Assembly (NCBI RefSeq): GCF_018863195.1
Contig: NZ_JAHKRT010000006.1
Coordinates: forward strand, 235,873-299,872
Direction of reading: 5' to 3'
From: Sphingomonas quercus
GTDB lineage: Bacteria > Pseudomonadota > Alphaproteobacteria > Sphingomonadales > Sphingomonadaceae
DNA length: 64,000 nucleotides
Shown piece after piece: positions 25,128 to 32,409 of this stretch. Each line of letters begins with the position of its first letter. The first letter of the stretch is position 1. The translations under genes were made by a program, and so were the position numbers. The notes under the pieces are model-generated. The model had not been told where the DNA came from. It worked only from the letters and a program-made list of their open reading frames with translations, and did no database searches.

Positions 25128-25742
25128 TTAGTAGGTGGTCTCGCGGCGGTAGCTCGCCCGCTCGCGCTCGATCTCGTCCTCGGAATAGGGGGCCGCGGTC
25201 TCGTCGAACCGGGTCCAGCCCGAGCGACGGTAATCGGCGCCGCGCGTCGCCGCATCGACGCCGCGATGGCTGTTCAGGGCCGCTTCCGCCTCGCCGACCA
25301 AGCCGTCCGGCACGCGGGCGCTGACGAGGGTGCCGCCGCGCCGCACGCCTTCGGAATAGACATTCGCCTCATCCTCGCTGTGGCCGGCATTCTTCAGCGC
25401 GCCGACGATGCTGCCGGTGGCCGCGCCGCCGACACCGCCAATCGCCGCGCCTGCCGCCGTCGAGGCGAGCCAGCCGGCAGCCACGATCGGGCCGAGGCCG
25501 GGTATCGCCAGCAAGCCGAGGCCGGCGAGCAGACCGCCGACGCCGCCGAGCACCGCGCCGGTCGAGGCGCCGCGGGTGACGTCGCCATGGTCGTTGACAT
25601 CGCTGACGTCATGGTCCCCATGGGCGTTGTTGGCGACGATGCTGAGATCGTGGTGCGGCACGCCAATCCGCTCAAGCTCATGCACGGCGGCCTTGGCATC
25701 GGAATAATCGTCGAACAGCCGGCTAATGGTCCTGCTCATCAT
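25128..25742 (-). CDS. Stress-type protein with glycine-rich hydrophobic core (general stress protein 17M-like)
   Basis: A 204-residue protein. The N-terminal part (1-60, S-R-L-F-D-D-Y-S-D-A-K-A-A-V-H-E-L-E) resembles the general-stress-protein 17M-like domain. The middle is a long glycine/alanine hydrophobic segment of the membrane-inserting kind, then comes a conserved G-A-L-K-N-A-G-H-S-E-D-E-A block and a charged C-terminus. Two adjacent ATGs (25742 and 25739) follow GGAGA; either could be used. It may act in envelope or desiccation stress. It is next to a small PepSY-like gene on the same strand. Confidence 0.7.
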   Translation of the reverse strand: MMSRTISRLFDDYSDAKAAVHELERIGVPHHDLSIVANNAHGDHDVSDVNDHGDVTRGASTGAVLGGVGGLLAGLGLLAIPGLGPIVAAGWLASTAAGAAIGGVGGAATGSIVGALKNAGHSEDEANVYSEGVRRGGTLVSARVPDGLVGEAEAALNSHRGVDAATRGADYRRSGWTRFDETAAPYSEDEIERERASYRRETTY

Positions 25743-25762
25743 CGGTCTCCTCAGTATGGGGA

Positions 25763-26074
25763 TCAGCGCGCGGTGACATTGCCCTTGTAATCGAGCGTGA
25801 CGGTGACAGCCTGGCTGCCCTTCATGGCCTTGCCCTGCCATGCTCCGTCATCGGTCTTGGCGAGGCCGGAGACATCGGTGTACCCCGCCTTCGCCAGCCG
25901 GCCCTTCGCCTGGTCCTCGGTGAAGGAGCTGTGCCCCTTCGCCGGGGCTGCGACATGATGCACCTTGCTGTCCTTGGTGGCGGGATTGTGCGAGCCGGAC
26001 TGGGGCGCCTGGGCAGACGCGCCCGTCGCTGCCACGATCACCGCGGCAGCGCACAGAAATTGGGTCCTCAACAT
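25763..26074 (-). CDS. Small secreted PepSY-like protein
   Basis: A 103-residue exported protein with a signal peptide (residues 1-21, cut after A-S-A) and a C-terminal half S-S-F-T-E-D-Q-A-K-G-R-L, A-G-Y-T-D-V-S-G-L and V-T-L-D-Y-K-G-N-V-T. This is the pattern of single-domain PepSY-like periplasmic proteins common in alphaproteobacteria. The function is unknown; inhibitory or metal-binding roles have been proposed for PepSY domains. The ATG at 26074 has GGAGGAGA upstream. It lies 20 nt before the stress-type gene, so they are probably one transcript. Confidence 0.7.
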   Translation of the reverse strand: MLRTQFLCAAAVIVAATGASAQAPQSGSHNPATKDSKVHHVAAPAKGHSSFTEDQAKGRLAKAGYTDVSGLAKTDDGAWQGKAMKGSQAVTVTLDYKGNVTAR

Positions 26075-26302
26075 CCTCGGTCTCCTCCTGATCGCTCCGG
26101 CAGGTCGCCGCGCGCAGTCAGGCAGGCTCAACCGCCCATTCCCCTATAGGTTCATTGCGGATCGTCTTCTGTGGCCATAATGGCAGTCTCACTGCCGTAA
26201 CGACTGTCGATCGACCGCTCGTGCCAGTGTGGCAGAGCTGGAGGACGTTGACGTTCCGAGCGCCGTGAATAGCCTCGCGTGCGTGAGGCTCGGGGGCCAG
26301 GT

Positions 26303-26884
26303 TTGCGCATTGCCATCATTGACGACAGCGGACTGCGCGCCACGATCCTGGAGGAGGGATTGCGCGACGCGGGCTTCGACGAAATCGAAGTCGTGCCCGC
26401 GCATGGCGCGTTCGTGGCCCGTCTCGAGCGGATGGCGCCCGATGTGGTGTTGATCAACCTGGGCAACGCCAACCGCGATTCGCTCGAGGAAATGCTGGCG
26501 GTGAGCCGCGCGCTCGCCCGGCCGATCGCGATGTTCGTGGACCAGTCCGACGACGGCATGATCGGCGCCGCGATCGACGCCGGGGTCTCCGCCTATGTCG
26601 TCGACGGGCTGCGCAAGGACCGGGTGAAGCCGGTGCTCGAGCTTGCGATCCGCCGCTTCAATGCCTTTTCGAAGCTGCAGACCGAGCTCGCGGCGGCGCG
26701 CACTGAACTCGCAGAACGCAAGACGCTCGATCGGGCGAAGGCGATCCTGATGCGCAACCGCGGGCTCGCCGAGCCCGAAGCCTATGCGCTGCTGCGCACC
26801 ACCGCGATGAAGCAGGGGCGGCGTATCGTCGAGGTCGCGGAGGCCCTGATCACCGCTGCCGACCTGTTTGGAGACGAGCGATGA
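26303..26884 (+). CDS. nasT: NasT, ANTAR-domain antiterminator for nitrate assimilation
   Basis: About 193 residues: an N-terminal receiver-like domain (L-R-I-A-I-I-D-D onward), then a coiled-coil linker and a C-terminal three-helix ANTAR RNA-binding domain containing L-D-R-A-K-A-I-L-M-R-N-R-G and G-R-R-I-V-E-V-A. NasT binds paired hexaloop hairpins in the nitrate operon leader and prevents termination. TTG 26303 fits the family start and has a G-rich site upstream; GTG 26279 is an alternative adding 8 residues. It overlaps nasS by ATGA, and its RNA target is visible at 28138-28220. Confidence 0.9.
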   Translation: MRIAIIDDSGLRATILEEGLRDAGFDEIEVVPAHGAFVARLERMAPDVVLINLGNANRDSLEEMLAVSRALARPIAMFVDQSDDGMIGAAIDAGVSAYVVDGLRKDRVKPVLELAIRRFNAFSKLQTELAAARTELAERKTLDRAKAILMRNRGLAEPEAYALLRTTAMKQGRRIVEVAEALITAADLFGDER

Positions 26885-28089
26885 CGCCGCTTTCGATTGC
26901 CTTCCTCCCGCTCACCGACAGCGCGCCGCTGATCGTGGCGCGCGAACGAGGCTTTGCCGAAGCGGAGGACATCGCCCTCAGCCTGATGCGCGACACCAGC
27001 TGGGCCACCGCGCGCGACCGGCTCGTCTATGGCCAGGTGCAGTGCGCGCACATGCTGGCGCCGCTCGCAGTGGCGGTCACGCTGGGGCTGAGCCAGGCCT
27101 CCTGCCCGATCGCCGCCCCGTTCAAGCTCAACGACAATGGCAACGCGCTCACTTTGTCCGCCGAACTCGCCGCCGCGCTCGATCCGGACCGGCGCGCGCG
27201 CGTGCAGGACCCGATCGCCACCGCCCATGATTTCGCCGCGGCGATCGGACTGCACCGCCGCAAGCCGATTATCGGCATTGTTCATCGCTTCTCCAGCCAC
27301 GCGCTGATGCTGCGCTACTGGCTGGCTTACGCGGGTGTCGACCCCGACCGCGACGTGACGTTGCGCGTGCTGCCGCCCTCGCTGATGGTGCAGGCACTCA
27401 GCCTCGGGGAGATCGACGGCTTCATCGCCGGCGAGCCGTGGAGCAGCGTCGCCGTCGCCGAGGGCATCGGCGAGATCGCCGCCGCCGGCGTCAATATCTG
27501 GCAGCGCGGCGTCGAGAAGGTGCTCGCCACCCGCGCCGATTGGGCGGAGGCGAATGGAGAGACGCTCGGCCGCCTGCTGCGCGCGCTCGATCGCGCCGCG
27601 GCCTGGTGCGACGATCCGGCCAATCATGAGGAACTGGCGGCCTTGCTCGCTCGCCCGGACCATGTCGGGCAGCCGGCGGAACTGATCCTGCACGCCCTGT
27701 CCGGCCGCATGCCGCTGACACAAGGCGGCGAGATCGCGGCGTTGCCGAACTTCCTCCTCTTCCACCACGGTGCCGCCAATTTCCCGTGGCGTAGCCAGGC
27801 GCTGTGGATCTACTCGCAGTTCGTGCGCTGGCGGATGGTGGCGCCAGGTCCGGAAAACGAACGCGCGGCGGCGGGCGTGTTCCGCTCGGACCTTTACCGC
27901 AGCGCGCTGGCCGGGCGCGGCGTGGCGATGCCCGGCGCGAGCATGAAGGTGGAGGGGGCGCTCGCCACTCCCCTCGCCGCCGCCTCGCACGAAGGCAGCC
28001 TGACGCTGGCGCCAGACCGATTCTTCGACGGACTCGCCTTCGATCCGCAGGATGTGGAGGGCTATTTGCGCGGACTGCACGCGACTTGA
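26881..28089 (+). CDS. nasS: NasS, nitrate-sensing periplasmic-binding-like protein
   Basis: A 402-residue protein of the NrtA/CmpA solute-binding family. It begins directly with the binding fold (L-S-I-A-F-L-P-L-T-D-S-A-P-L) and has no signal peptide. This, and translational coupling to nasT, identify it as the cytoplasmic sensor NasS rather than a transport protein. NasS holds NasT inactive and releases it when nitrate or nitrite binds. The ATG at 26881 overlaps the nasT stop (ATGA). The next gene is 200 nt away, separated by the regulatory leader. Confidence 0.9.
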   Translation: MTPLSIAFLPLTDSAPLIVARERGFAEAEDIALSLMRDTSWATARDRLVYGQVQCAHMLAPLAVAVTLGLSQASCPIAAPFKLNDNGNALTLSAELAAALDPDRRARVQDPIATAHDFAAAIGLHRRKPIIGIVHRFSSHALMLRYWLAYAGVDPDRDVTLRVLPPSLMVQALSLGEIDGFIAGEPWSSVAVAEGIGEIAAAGVNIWQRGVEKVLATRADWAEANGETLGRLLRALDRAAAWCDDPANHEELAALLARPDHVGQPAELILHALSGRMPLTQGGEIAALPNFLLFHHGAANFPWRSQALWIYSQFVRWRMVAPGPENERAAAGVFRSDLYRSALAGRGVAMPGASMKVEGALATPLAAASHEGSLTLAPDRFFDGLAFDPQDVEGYLRGLHAT

Positions 28090-28137
28090 GAATTTTGCAC
28101 TTGCGAGATGTCGCCGGAGGAGTCAGCTTGAACATGT

Positions 28138-28220
28138 CGCTCGAAAGACCGGGCGGCGCACATCGGAAGTCCACGGCGACGTAGGCGCGGGCATCCATCG
28201 AAGACAGCAAAGCCGCTGTC
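28138..28220 (+). promoter_or_regulatory. ANTAR-type RNA leader: two A1/G4 hexaloop hairpins
   Basis: Hairpin P1: stem CGCTCG (28138-28143) with CGGGCG (28150-28155), one U-G pair, hexaloop AAAGAC. Hairpin P2: stem GACAGC (28203-28208) with GCTGTC (28215-28220), hexaloop AAAGCC. Both loops have A at position 1 and G at position 4, the known signature for ANTAR-protein binding. The linker is 47 nt. The P2 loop and 3' stem also form the 5' arm of the terminator that follows, so bound NasT would block termination. Confidence 0.9.
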
Positions 28221-28261
28221 CGATCACCGCATCAGGCGGGGGGTCGGAAGCGGCTTTTTTT
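28209..28261 (+). terminator. Conditional intrinsic terminator of the nitrate operon leader
   Basis: The 5' arm AAAGCCGCT (28209-28217) pairs with AGCGGCTTT (28249-28257), extended by TCCGA (28219-28223) with TCGGA (28244-28248) after a one-base bulge. Seven T residues run from 28255 to 28261. Its 5' arm is the loop and 3' stem of hairpin P2, so the two structures exclude each other. It lies 28 nt before the transporter start codon. Confidence 0.92.
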
Positions 28262-28288
28262 GTGCCTGCGGCACGGAAGGCAATGCGG

Positions 28289-29569
28289 ATGAAAGTCGCA
28301 GACCTGTTGCGCGAAGGTTTCGAGGCGATCGGCGGGGGAGCCGATATCGATCCCCGGCCGCCGCGCGTGACCAGATCAGCCTTCTGGAGCAGCGGCCACG
28401 CCCCGACGCTGATCGCCGCCTTCCTCTATTTCGACATGGCGTTCATGGTCTGGGTGCTGCTCGGTCCGCTTGCCCCCGAGATCGCCCGCGACCTGGCGCT
28501 GAGCCCCGCCCAGAAGGGGCTGATGGTGGCAACGCCGACACTGGCGGGGGCGGTGCTGCGCCTGCTCGTCGGCCTGCTCGCCGACCGCATCGGAGCGAAG
28601 CGCACCGGCGTGATCGGCCAGGTCGTCGTCATCGCCGGGCTGCTCGCCGCCTGGACCCTCGGCGTACGGAGCTTCGCCGGCACGCTTGCCCTCGGCGGCG
28701 TGCTCGGCTTTGCCGGGGCGAGCTTCGCGGTTGCGCTGCCGCTCGCCAGCCGCTGGTACCCGCCCGAGCATCAGGGCAAGGCGATGGGCATCGCCGGCAT
28801 GGGCAATTCGGGCACGGTGCTCGCGGCCCTGTTCGCGCCGGCGCTGGCCGGAGCGCTCGGCTGGAACGCGGTGCTCGGGCTGGTGTGCGTGCCGCTGTCG
28901 GTCGTCCTGGTCGTCTACATCCTCCTCGCCAGGGACGCTCCGGGCCGACCGGCACCGCGCCGCCTTGCGGCTTATCTCGATCCGCTGCGCACGGCGGACG
29001 CCTGGTGGCTGATGCTGTTCTACGGCGTGACCTTTGGCGGATTTTCCGGCCTCGCGTCCTCGCTCACCATCTATTTCACCGACCAGTTCGAGCTGAGCCC
29101 CGTCACCGCCGGCTATTGCACCGCCGCCAGCGTGTTCGCCGGCTCGCTGGTCCGCCCTGTTGGCGGTGCGCTCGCCGACCGTATCGGCGGGGCGACGACG
29201 CTGACCGGCGTCTATGCCGCAGCCGCGCTTGCGCTGCTCGGCGTCGCCGCCACGCCAGCCGATCCGGGCGTGGCCCTGTCGCTGTTCATCATCGCCATGC
29301 TCGCCTTCGGCATCGGCAACGGCGCGGTGTTCCAGCTGGTGCCGCAACGGTTCGGCGGCGAGATCGGCATTCTCACCGGGCTGGTCGGCATGGCCGGCGG
29401 CGTCGGCGGCTTCTATCTCGCCTCCTCGCTCGGCCTCGCCCGCCAGATCACCGGCGGGTTCGGTCCGGGTTTCCTGATCTTCGCGTTGCTCTCGCTCTGC
29501 GCGCTCGCCGGGCTGGCCTTCGTCAAGGGCCGCTGGCGGATGCACTGGCCAGCGGGGGTGCGGATCTGA
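28289..29569 (+). CDS. NarK/NasA-type MFS nitrate/nitrite transporter
   Basis: A 426-residue, 12-helix inner-membrane transporter. Nitrate-porter signatures are visible: F-D-M-A-F-M-V-W-V-L-L-G-P-L in helix 1, G-N-S-G-T-V-L-A near residue 172, and G-I-G-N-G-A-V-F-Q-L-V-P in the second half, related to the two NNP nitrate signatures. Nitrate is taken up for NasA and NirBD. I chose ATG 28289 (GGAAGG 8 nt upstream) over ATG 28283, which is too close to the site. It is the first gene behind the NasT-controlled leader and overlaps nirB (TGATG). Confidence 0.9.
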   Translation: MKVADLLREGFEAIGGGADIDPRPPRVTRSAFWSSGHAPTLIAAFLYFDMAFMVWVLLGPLAPEIARDLALSPAQKGLMVATPTLAGAVLRLLVGLLADRIGAKRTGVIGQVVVIAGLLAAWTLGVRSFAGTLALGGVLGFAGASFAVALPLASRWYPPEHQGKAMGIAGMGNSGTVLAALFAPALAGALGWNAVLGLVCVPLSVVLVVYILLARDAPGRPAPRRLAAYLDPLRTADAWWLMLFYGVTFGGFSGLASSLTIYFTDQFELSPVTAGYCTAASVFAGSLVRPVGGALADRIGGATTLTGVYAAAALALLGVAATPADPGVALSLFIIAMLAFGIGNGAVFQLVPQRFGGEIGILTGLVGMAGGVGGFYLASSLGLARQITGGFGPGFLIFALLSLCALAGLAFVKGRWRMHWPAGVRI

Positions 29570-32073
29570 TGAGCCCCCTCCTTTCCCCCGATCGAGAGAC
29601 CGCCGCCATGATCGATCACGTCGAACGCCTGCATCTCGTCGTCATCGGCAACGGCATGGCCGGATGCCGCGCCGTGGAAGAACTGCTCGCACGCGACGCG
29701 CGCCGCTACCGGGTGACGATCTTCGGCGCCGAGCGCCACGTGAACTACAACCGGATCATGCTCTCGCCCGTGCTGGCGGGAGAGAAGAGCTTTGACGACA
29801 TCGTCATCAACGACGCCGACTGGTATCGCGCCAACGATATCGCGCTGATCGCCGGGGATCCGGTCACCGCCATCGACCGCGCCAGCCGGACGGTGATGTC
29901 GCGCGGCGGGCGCGTCGTCCATTATGACAAGCTGCTGATCGCGACGGGCTCGGATCCCTTCATCATTCCGGTCCCCGGCGCGGCGCTGCCCGGCGTGGTC
30001 GGCTTTCGTGACATGAGCGACGTCGATGCCATGCTCGCGGCGGCGGAGCGGGGCGGCGACGCGGTGGTGATCGGCGGCGGCCTGCTCGGGCTGGAGGCGG
30101 CGCACGGGCTTTCGCTGCGCGGCATGAAGGTCACGGTGCTGCATCTGATGCCAACGCTGATGGAGCGCCAACTCGACGAGGCCGCCGGGTGGCTGCTCAA
30201 ATCCGCACTCGAGGCACGCGGCCAGACCATCCTCACCGGCGCCGACACCGCCGAGATCATCGGCGCAGACGCCGTCGAGGGCGTGCGGCTCAAGGATGGA
30301 CGGGTCATCCCGGCGCAACTGGTGGTGATGGCGGCCGGCATCCGCCCAAACACCGCCCTCGCTCGCGAGGCGGGGCTGGCGGTCGACCGTGGCATCAAGG
30401 TCGACGATCATCTGGTGACGAGCGATCCCGATGTGCTCGCGGTCGGCGAATGCGTCGAGCATGACGGTCAGGTCTACGGCCTCGTCGCGCCACTCTGGGA
30501 GATGTGCCGCGCGCTCGCTGACGGCCTCGTCGGCCAGCCGAGCGGCTATCGCGGTTCGGTCACCTCCACAAAGCTGAAGGTCTCCGGCATCGACGTCTTT
30601 TCGGCCGGTGACTTCGCCGGCGGCGACGGCGCCGAGGACATCGTGCTGCGTGACGCCAGCCGCGGCGTCTACAAGCGGGTGGTGGTGCGCGACGATCGCC
30701 TCGTCGGCGCGGTGCTCTATGGCGACACCGCCGACGGCGCCTGGTATTTCGATCTGCTCCGCAAGCAGGAGGATATCGCCGGCCTGCGCGATGTGCTGAT
30801 CTTCGGCCAGGCATTCGCCCAGGGAGGTGGGCAGGCGGACCCTAGGGCAGCCGTTGCAGCGCTCCCGGACGATACCGAGATTTGCGGCTGCAACGGCGTC
30901 AGCAAGGGACAGGTGATCGCCTGTATCGGGAACGGCGCGGCGAGCCTCGATGCGGTACGCGCCGGCTGCAAGGCCTCGGCGAGCTGCGGCTCGTGCACGA
31001 CGCTTGTCGGACAGTTGCTCGACCTTACCCTTGGCGAGGCGGTCGAGGCTGGCCCGAAGACGATGTGCAAATGTACCAGCTTCGGCCATGACGATGTCCG
31101 GCGCGAGATCGTCGCGCAGGAAATGCGGTCCATCCCGGAGGTGATGCACAAGCTGCATTGGTCCACCCCGGATGGCTGCTCATCCTGTCGGCCGGCGCTC
31201 AATTACTATCTGCTCTGTGCATTGCCGGGCGATTATCGCGACGACCAGCAGAGCCGTTTCGTCAACGAGCGCATGCACGCCAACATCCAGAAGGACGGCA
31301 CCTATTCCGTGGTGCCGCGCATGTGGGGCGGGATCACGACACCGGGAGAACTGCGCGCGATCGCCGATGTGGTCGAGAAATACAACGCGCCGATGGTCAA
31401 GGTCACCGGCGGGCAGCGGCTCGACATCTTCGGCATCCGCAAGGAGGATTTGCCGGCGGTCTGGGCGGACCTCAACGCCGCCGGCATGGTCTCGGGCCAT
31501 GCTTATGGCAAGGCGCTGCGCACGGTGAAGACCTGCGTCGGTGCCGAATGGTGCCGCTTCGGTACCCAGGATTCGACCGGGCTCGGCGTGAAGCTGGAAC
31601 GCGGCTTCTGGGGGTCGTGGATGCCGCACAAGTTCAAGATGGCGGTCTCGGGCTGTCCGCGTAACTGCGCCGAGGCGACGATCAAGGACTTCGGCGTGAT
31701 CTGCGTCGATTCCGGTTATGAGCTTCACGTCGGGGGGAATGGCGGCATCCATATCCGCGCGACCGACTTGCTCGTGAAGGTGGCGACCGAGACGGAGGCG
31801 ATCCATTACGCCGCCGCCTTCGTCCAGCTTTATCGTGAGGAGGCGCGCTATCTGGAACGCACCGCGCCCTGGATCGAGCGCGTCGGCCTCGCCCATGTAA
31901 AAGACCGCATCGTCGAGGACGCCGCTGGTCGCGACGCACTCGCGGCGCGATTCTGGCACGCCCAGACATTCAGCCAGGACGATCCCTGGGCGGAGCGCGC
32001 CGTCGGCAAGGCCCGCGAGCAGCATGCTCACATGGCCGCCTTCAATCCCATCCGCGTGGAGGAAATCGCATGA
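29569..32073 (+). CDS. nirB: Assimilatory nitrite reductase large subunit NirB
   Basis: An 834-residue cytoplasmic enzyme reducing nitrite to ammonium with NAD(P)H. The N-terminal FAD/NAD domains begin L-V-V-I-G-N-G-M-A-G and include V-I-G-G-G-L-L-G-L-E-A. A BFD-like [2Fe-2S] domain with C-G-C-N-G near residue 440 and C-G-S-C follows. The sirohaem/[4Fe-4S] domains have C-V-G-A-E-W-C-R-F near 656 and S-G-C-P-R-N-C-A-E near 694. The start is ATG 29569, overlapping the transporter stop; ATG 29608 would remove 13 residues. It overlaps nirD by ATGA. Confidence 0.95.
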   Translation: MSPLLSPDRETAAMIDHVERLHLVVIGNGMAGCRAVEELLARDARRYRVTIFGAERHVNYNRIMLSPVLAGEKSFDDIVINDADWYRANDIALIAGDPVTAIDRASRTVMSRGGRVVHYDKLLIATGSDPFIIPVPGAALPGVVGFRDMSDVDAMLAAAERGGDAVVIGGGLLGLEAAHGLSLRGMKVTVLHLMPTLMERQLDEAAGWLLKSALEARGQTILTGADTAEIIGADAVEGVRLKDGRVIPAQLVVMAAGIRPNTALAREAGLAVDRGIKVDDHLVTSDPDVLAVGECVEHDGQVYGLVAPLWEMCRALADGLVGQPSGYRGSVTSTKLKVSGIDVFSAGDFAGGDGAEDIVLRDASRGVYKRVVVRDDRLVGAVLYGDTADGAWYFDLLRKQEDIAGLRDVLIFGQAFAQGGGQADPRAAVAALPDDTEICGCNGVSKGQVIACIGNGAASLDAVRAGCKASASCGSCTTLVGQLLDLTLGEAVEAGPKTMCKCTSFGHDDVRREIVAQEMRSIPEVMHKLHWSTPDGCSSCRPALNYYLLCALPGDYRDDQQSRFVNERMHANIQKDGTYSVVPRMWGGITTPGELRAIADVVEKYNAPMVKVTGGQRLDIFGIRKEDLPAVWADLNAAGMVSGHAYGKALRTVKTCVGAEWCRFGTQDSTGLGVKLERGFWGSWMPHKFKMAVSGCPRNCAEATIKDFGVICVDSGYELHVGGNGGIHIRATDLLVKVATETEAIHYAAAFVQLYREEARYLERTAPWIERVGLAHVKDRIVEDAAGRDALAARFWHAQTFSQDDPWAERAVGKAREQHAHMAAFNPIRVEEIA

Positions 32074-32408
32074 CTGGCGAATGGCTCGATATTGGCTGGC
32101 TGGAGGAGATCCCGGTACGCGGCAGCCGCACCGTCCCGGTCGACGGGGGCGAGGAAATCGCGCTGTTCCGCACCGGTGACGACAAGGTGTTCGCACTGGT
32201 CAATCGCTGTCCGCACAAGGGCGGGCCGCTGAGCCAGGGCATCGTTCACGGCCATAGTGTCGCCTGCCCGCTGCACAATTGGACGATCGCGCTGGCCACC
32301 GGCGAGGCGCAGGGCGGCGACCGCGGCTGCACGCCGATCATCCCGGTGAAGATAAGCGGCGGCCGCGTGCTGATCTGCCGGGCGAGCACGCTCCGGGCGG
32401 CGGCCTGA
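32070..32408 (+). CDS. nirD: Nitrite reductase small subunit NirD (Rieske-type)
   Basis: A 112-residue Rieske-fold protein. Unlike many NirD proteins it keeps the full ligand set, C-P-H-K-G-G near residues 48-53 and C-P-L-H-N-W near 67-72, so it could carry a [2Fe-2S] cluster. It partners NirB. Its ATG overlaps the nirB stop codon, and nasA starts 1 nt after its stop. Confidence 0.93.
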   Translation: MTGEWLDIGWLEEIPVRGSRTVPVDGGEEIALFRTGDDKVFALVNRCPHKGGPLSQGIVHGHSVACPLHNWTIALATGEAQGGDRGCTPIIPVKISGGRVLICRASTLRAAA

Positions 32409-32409
32409 G

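Noticed and set aside
28376..29545. 389-codon open frame opposite the nitrate transporter
   Set aside because: Antisense shadow without domains; the plus strand shows 12 membrane helices and nitrate-porter motifs.
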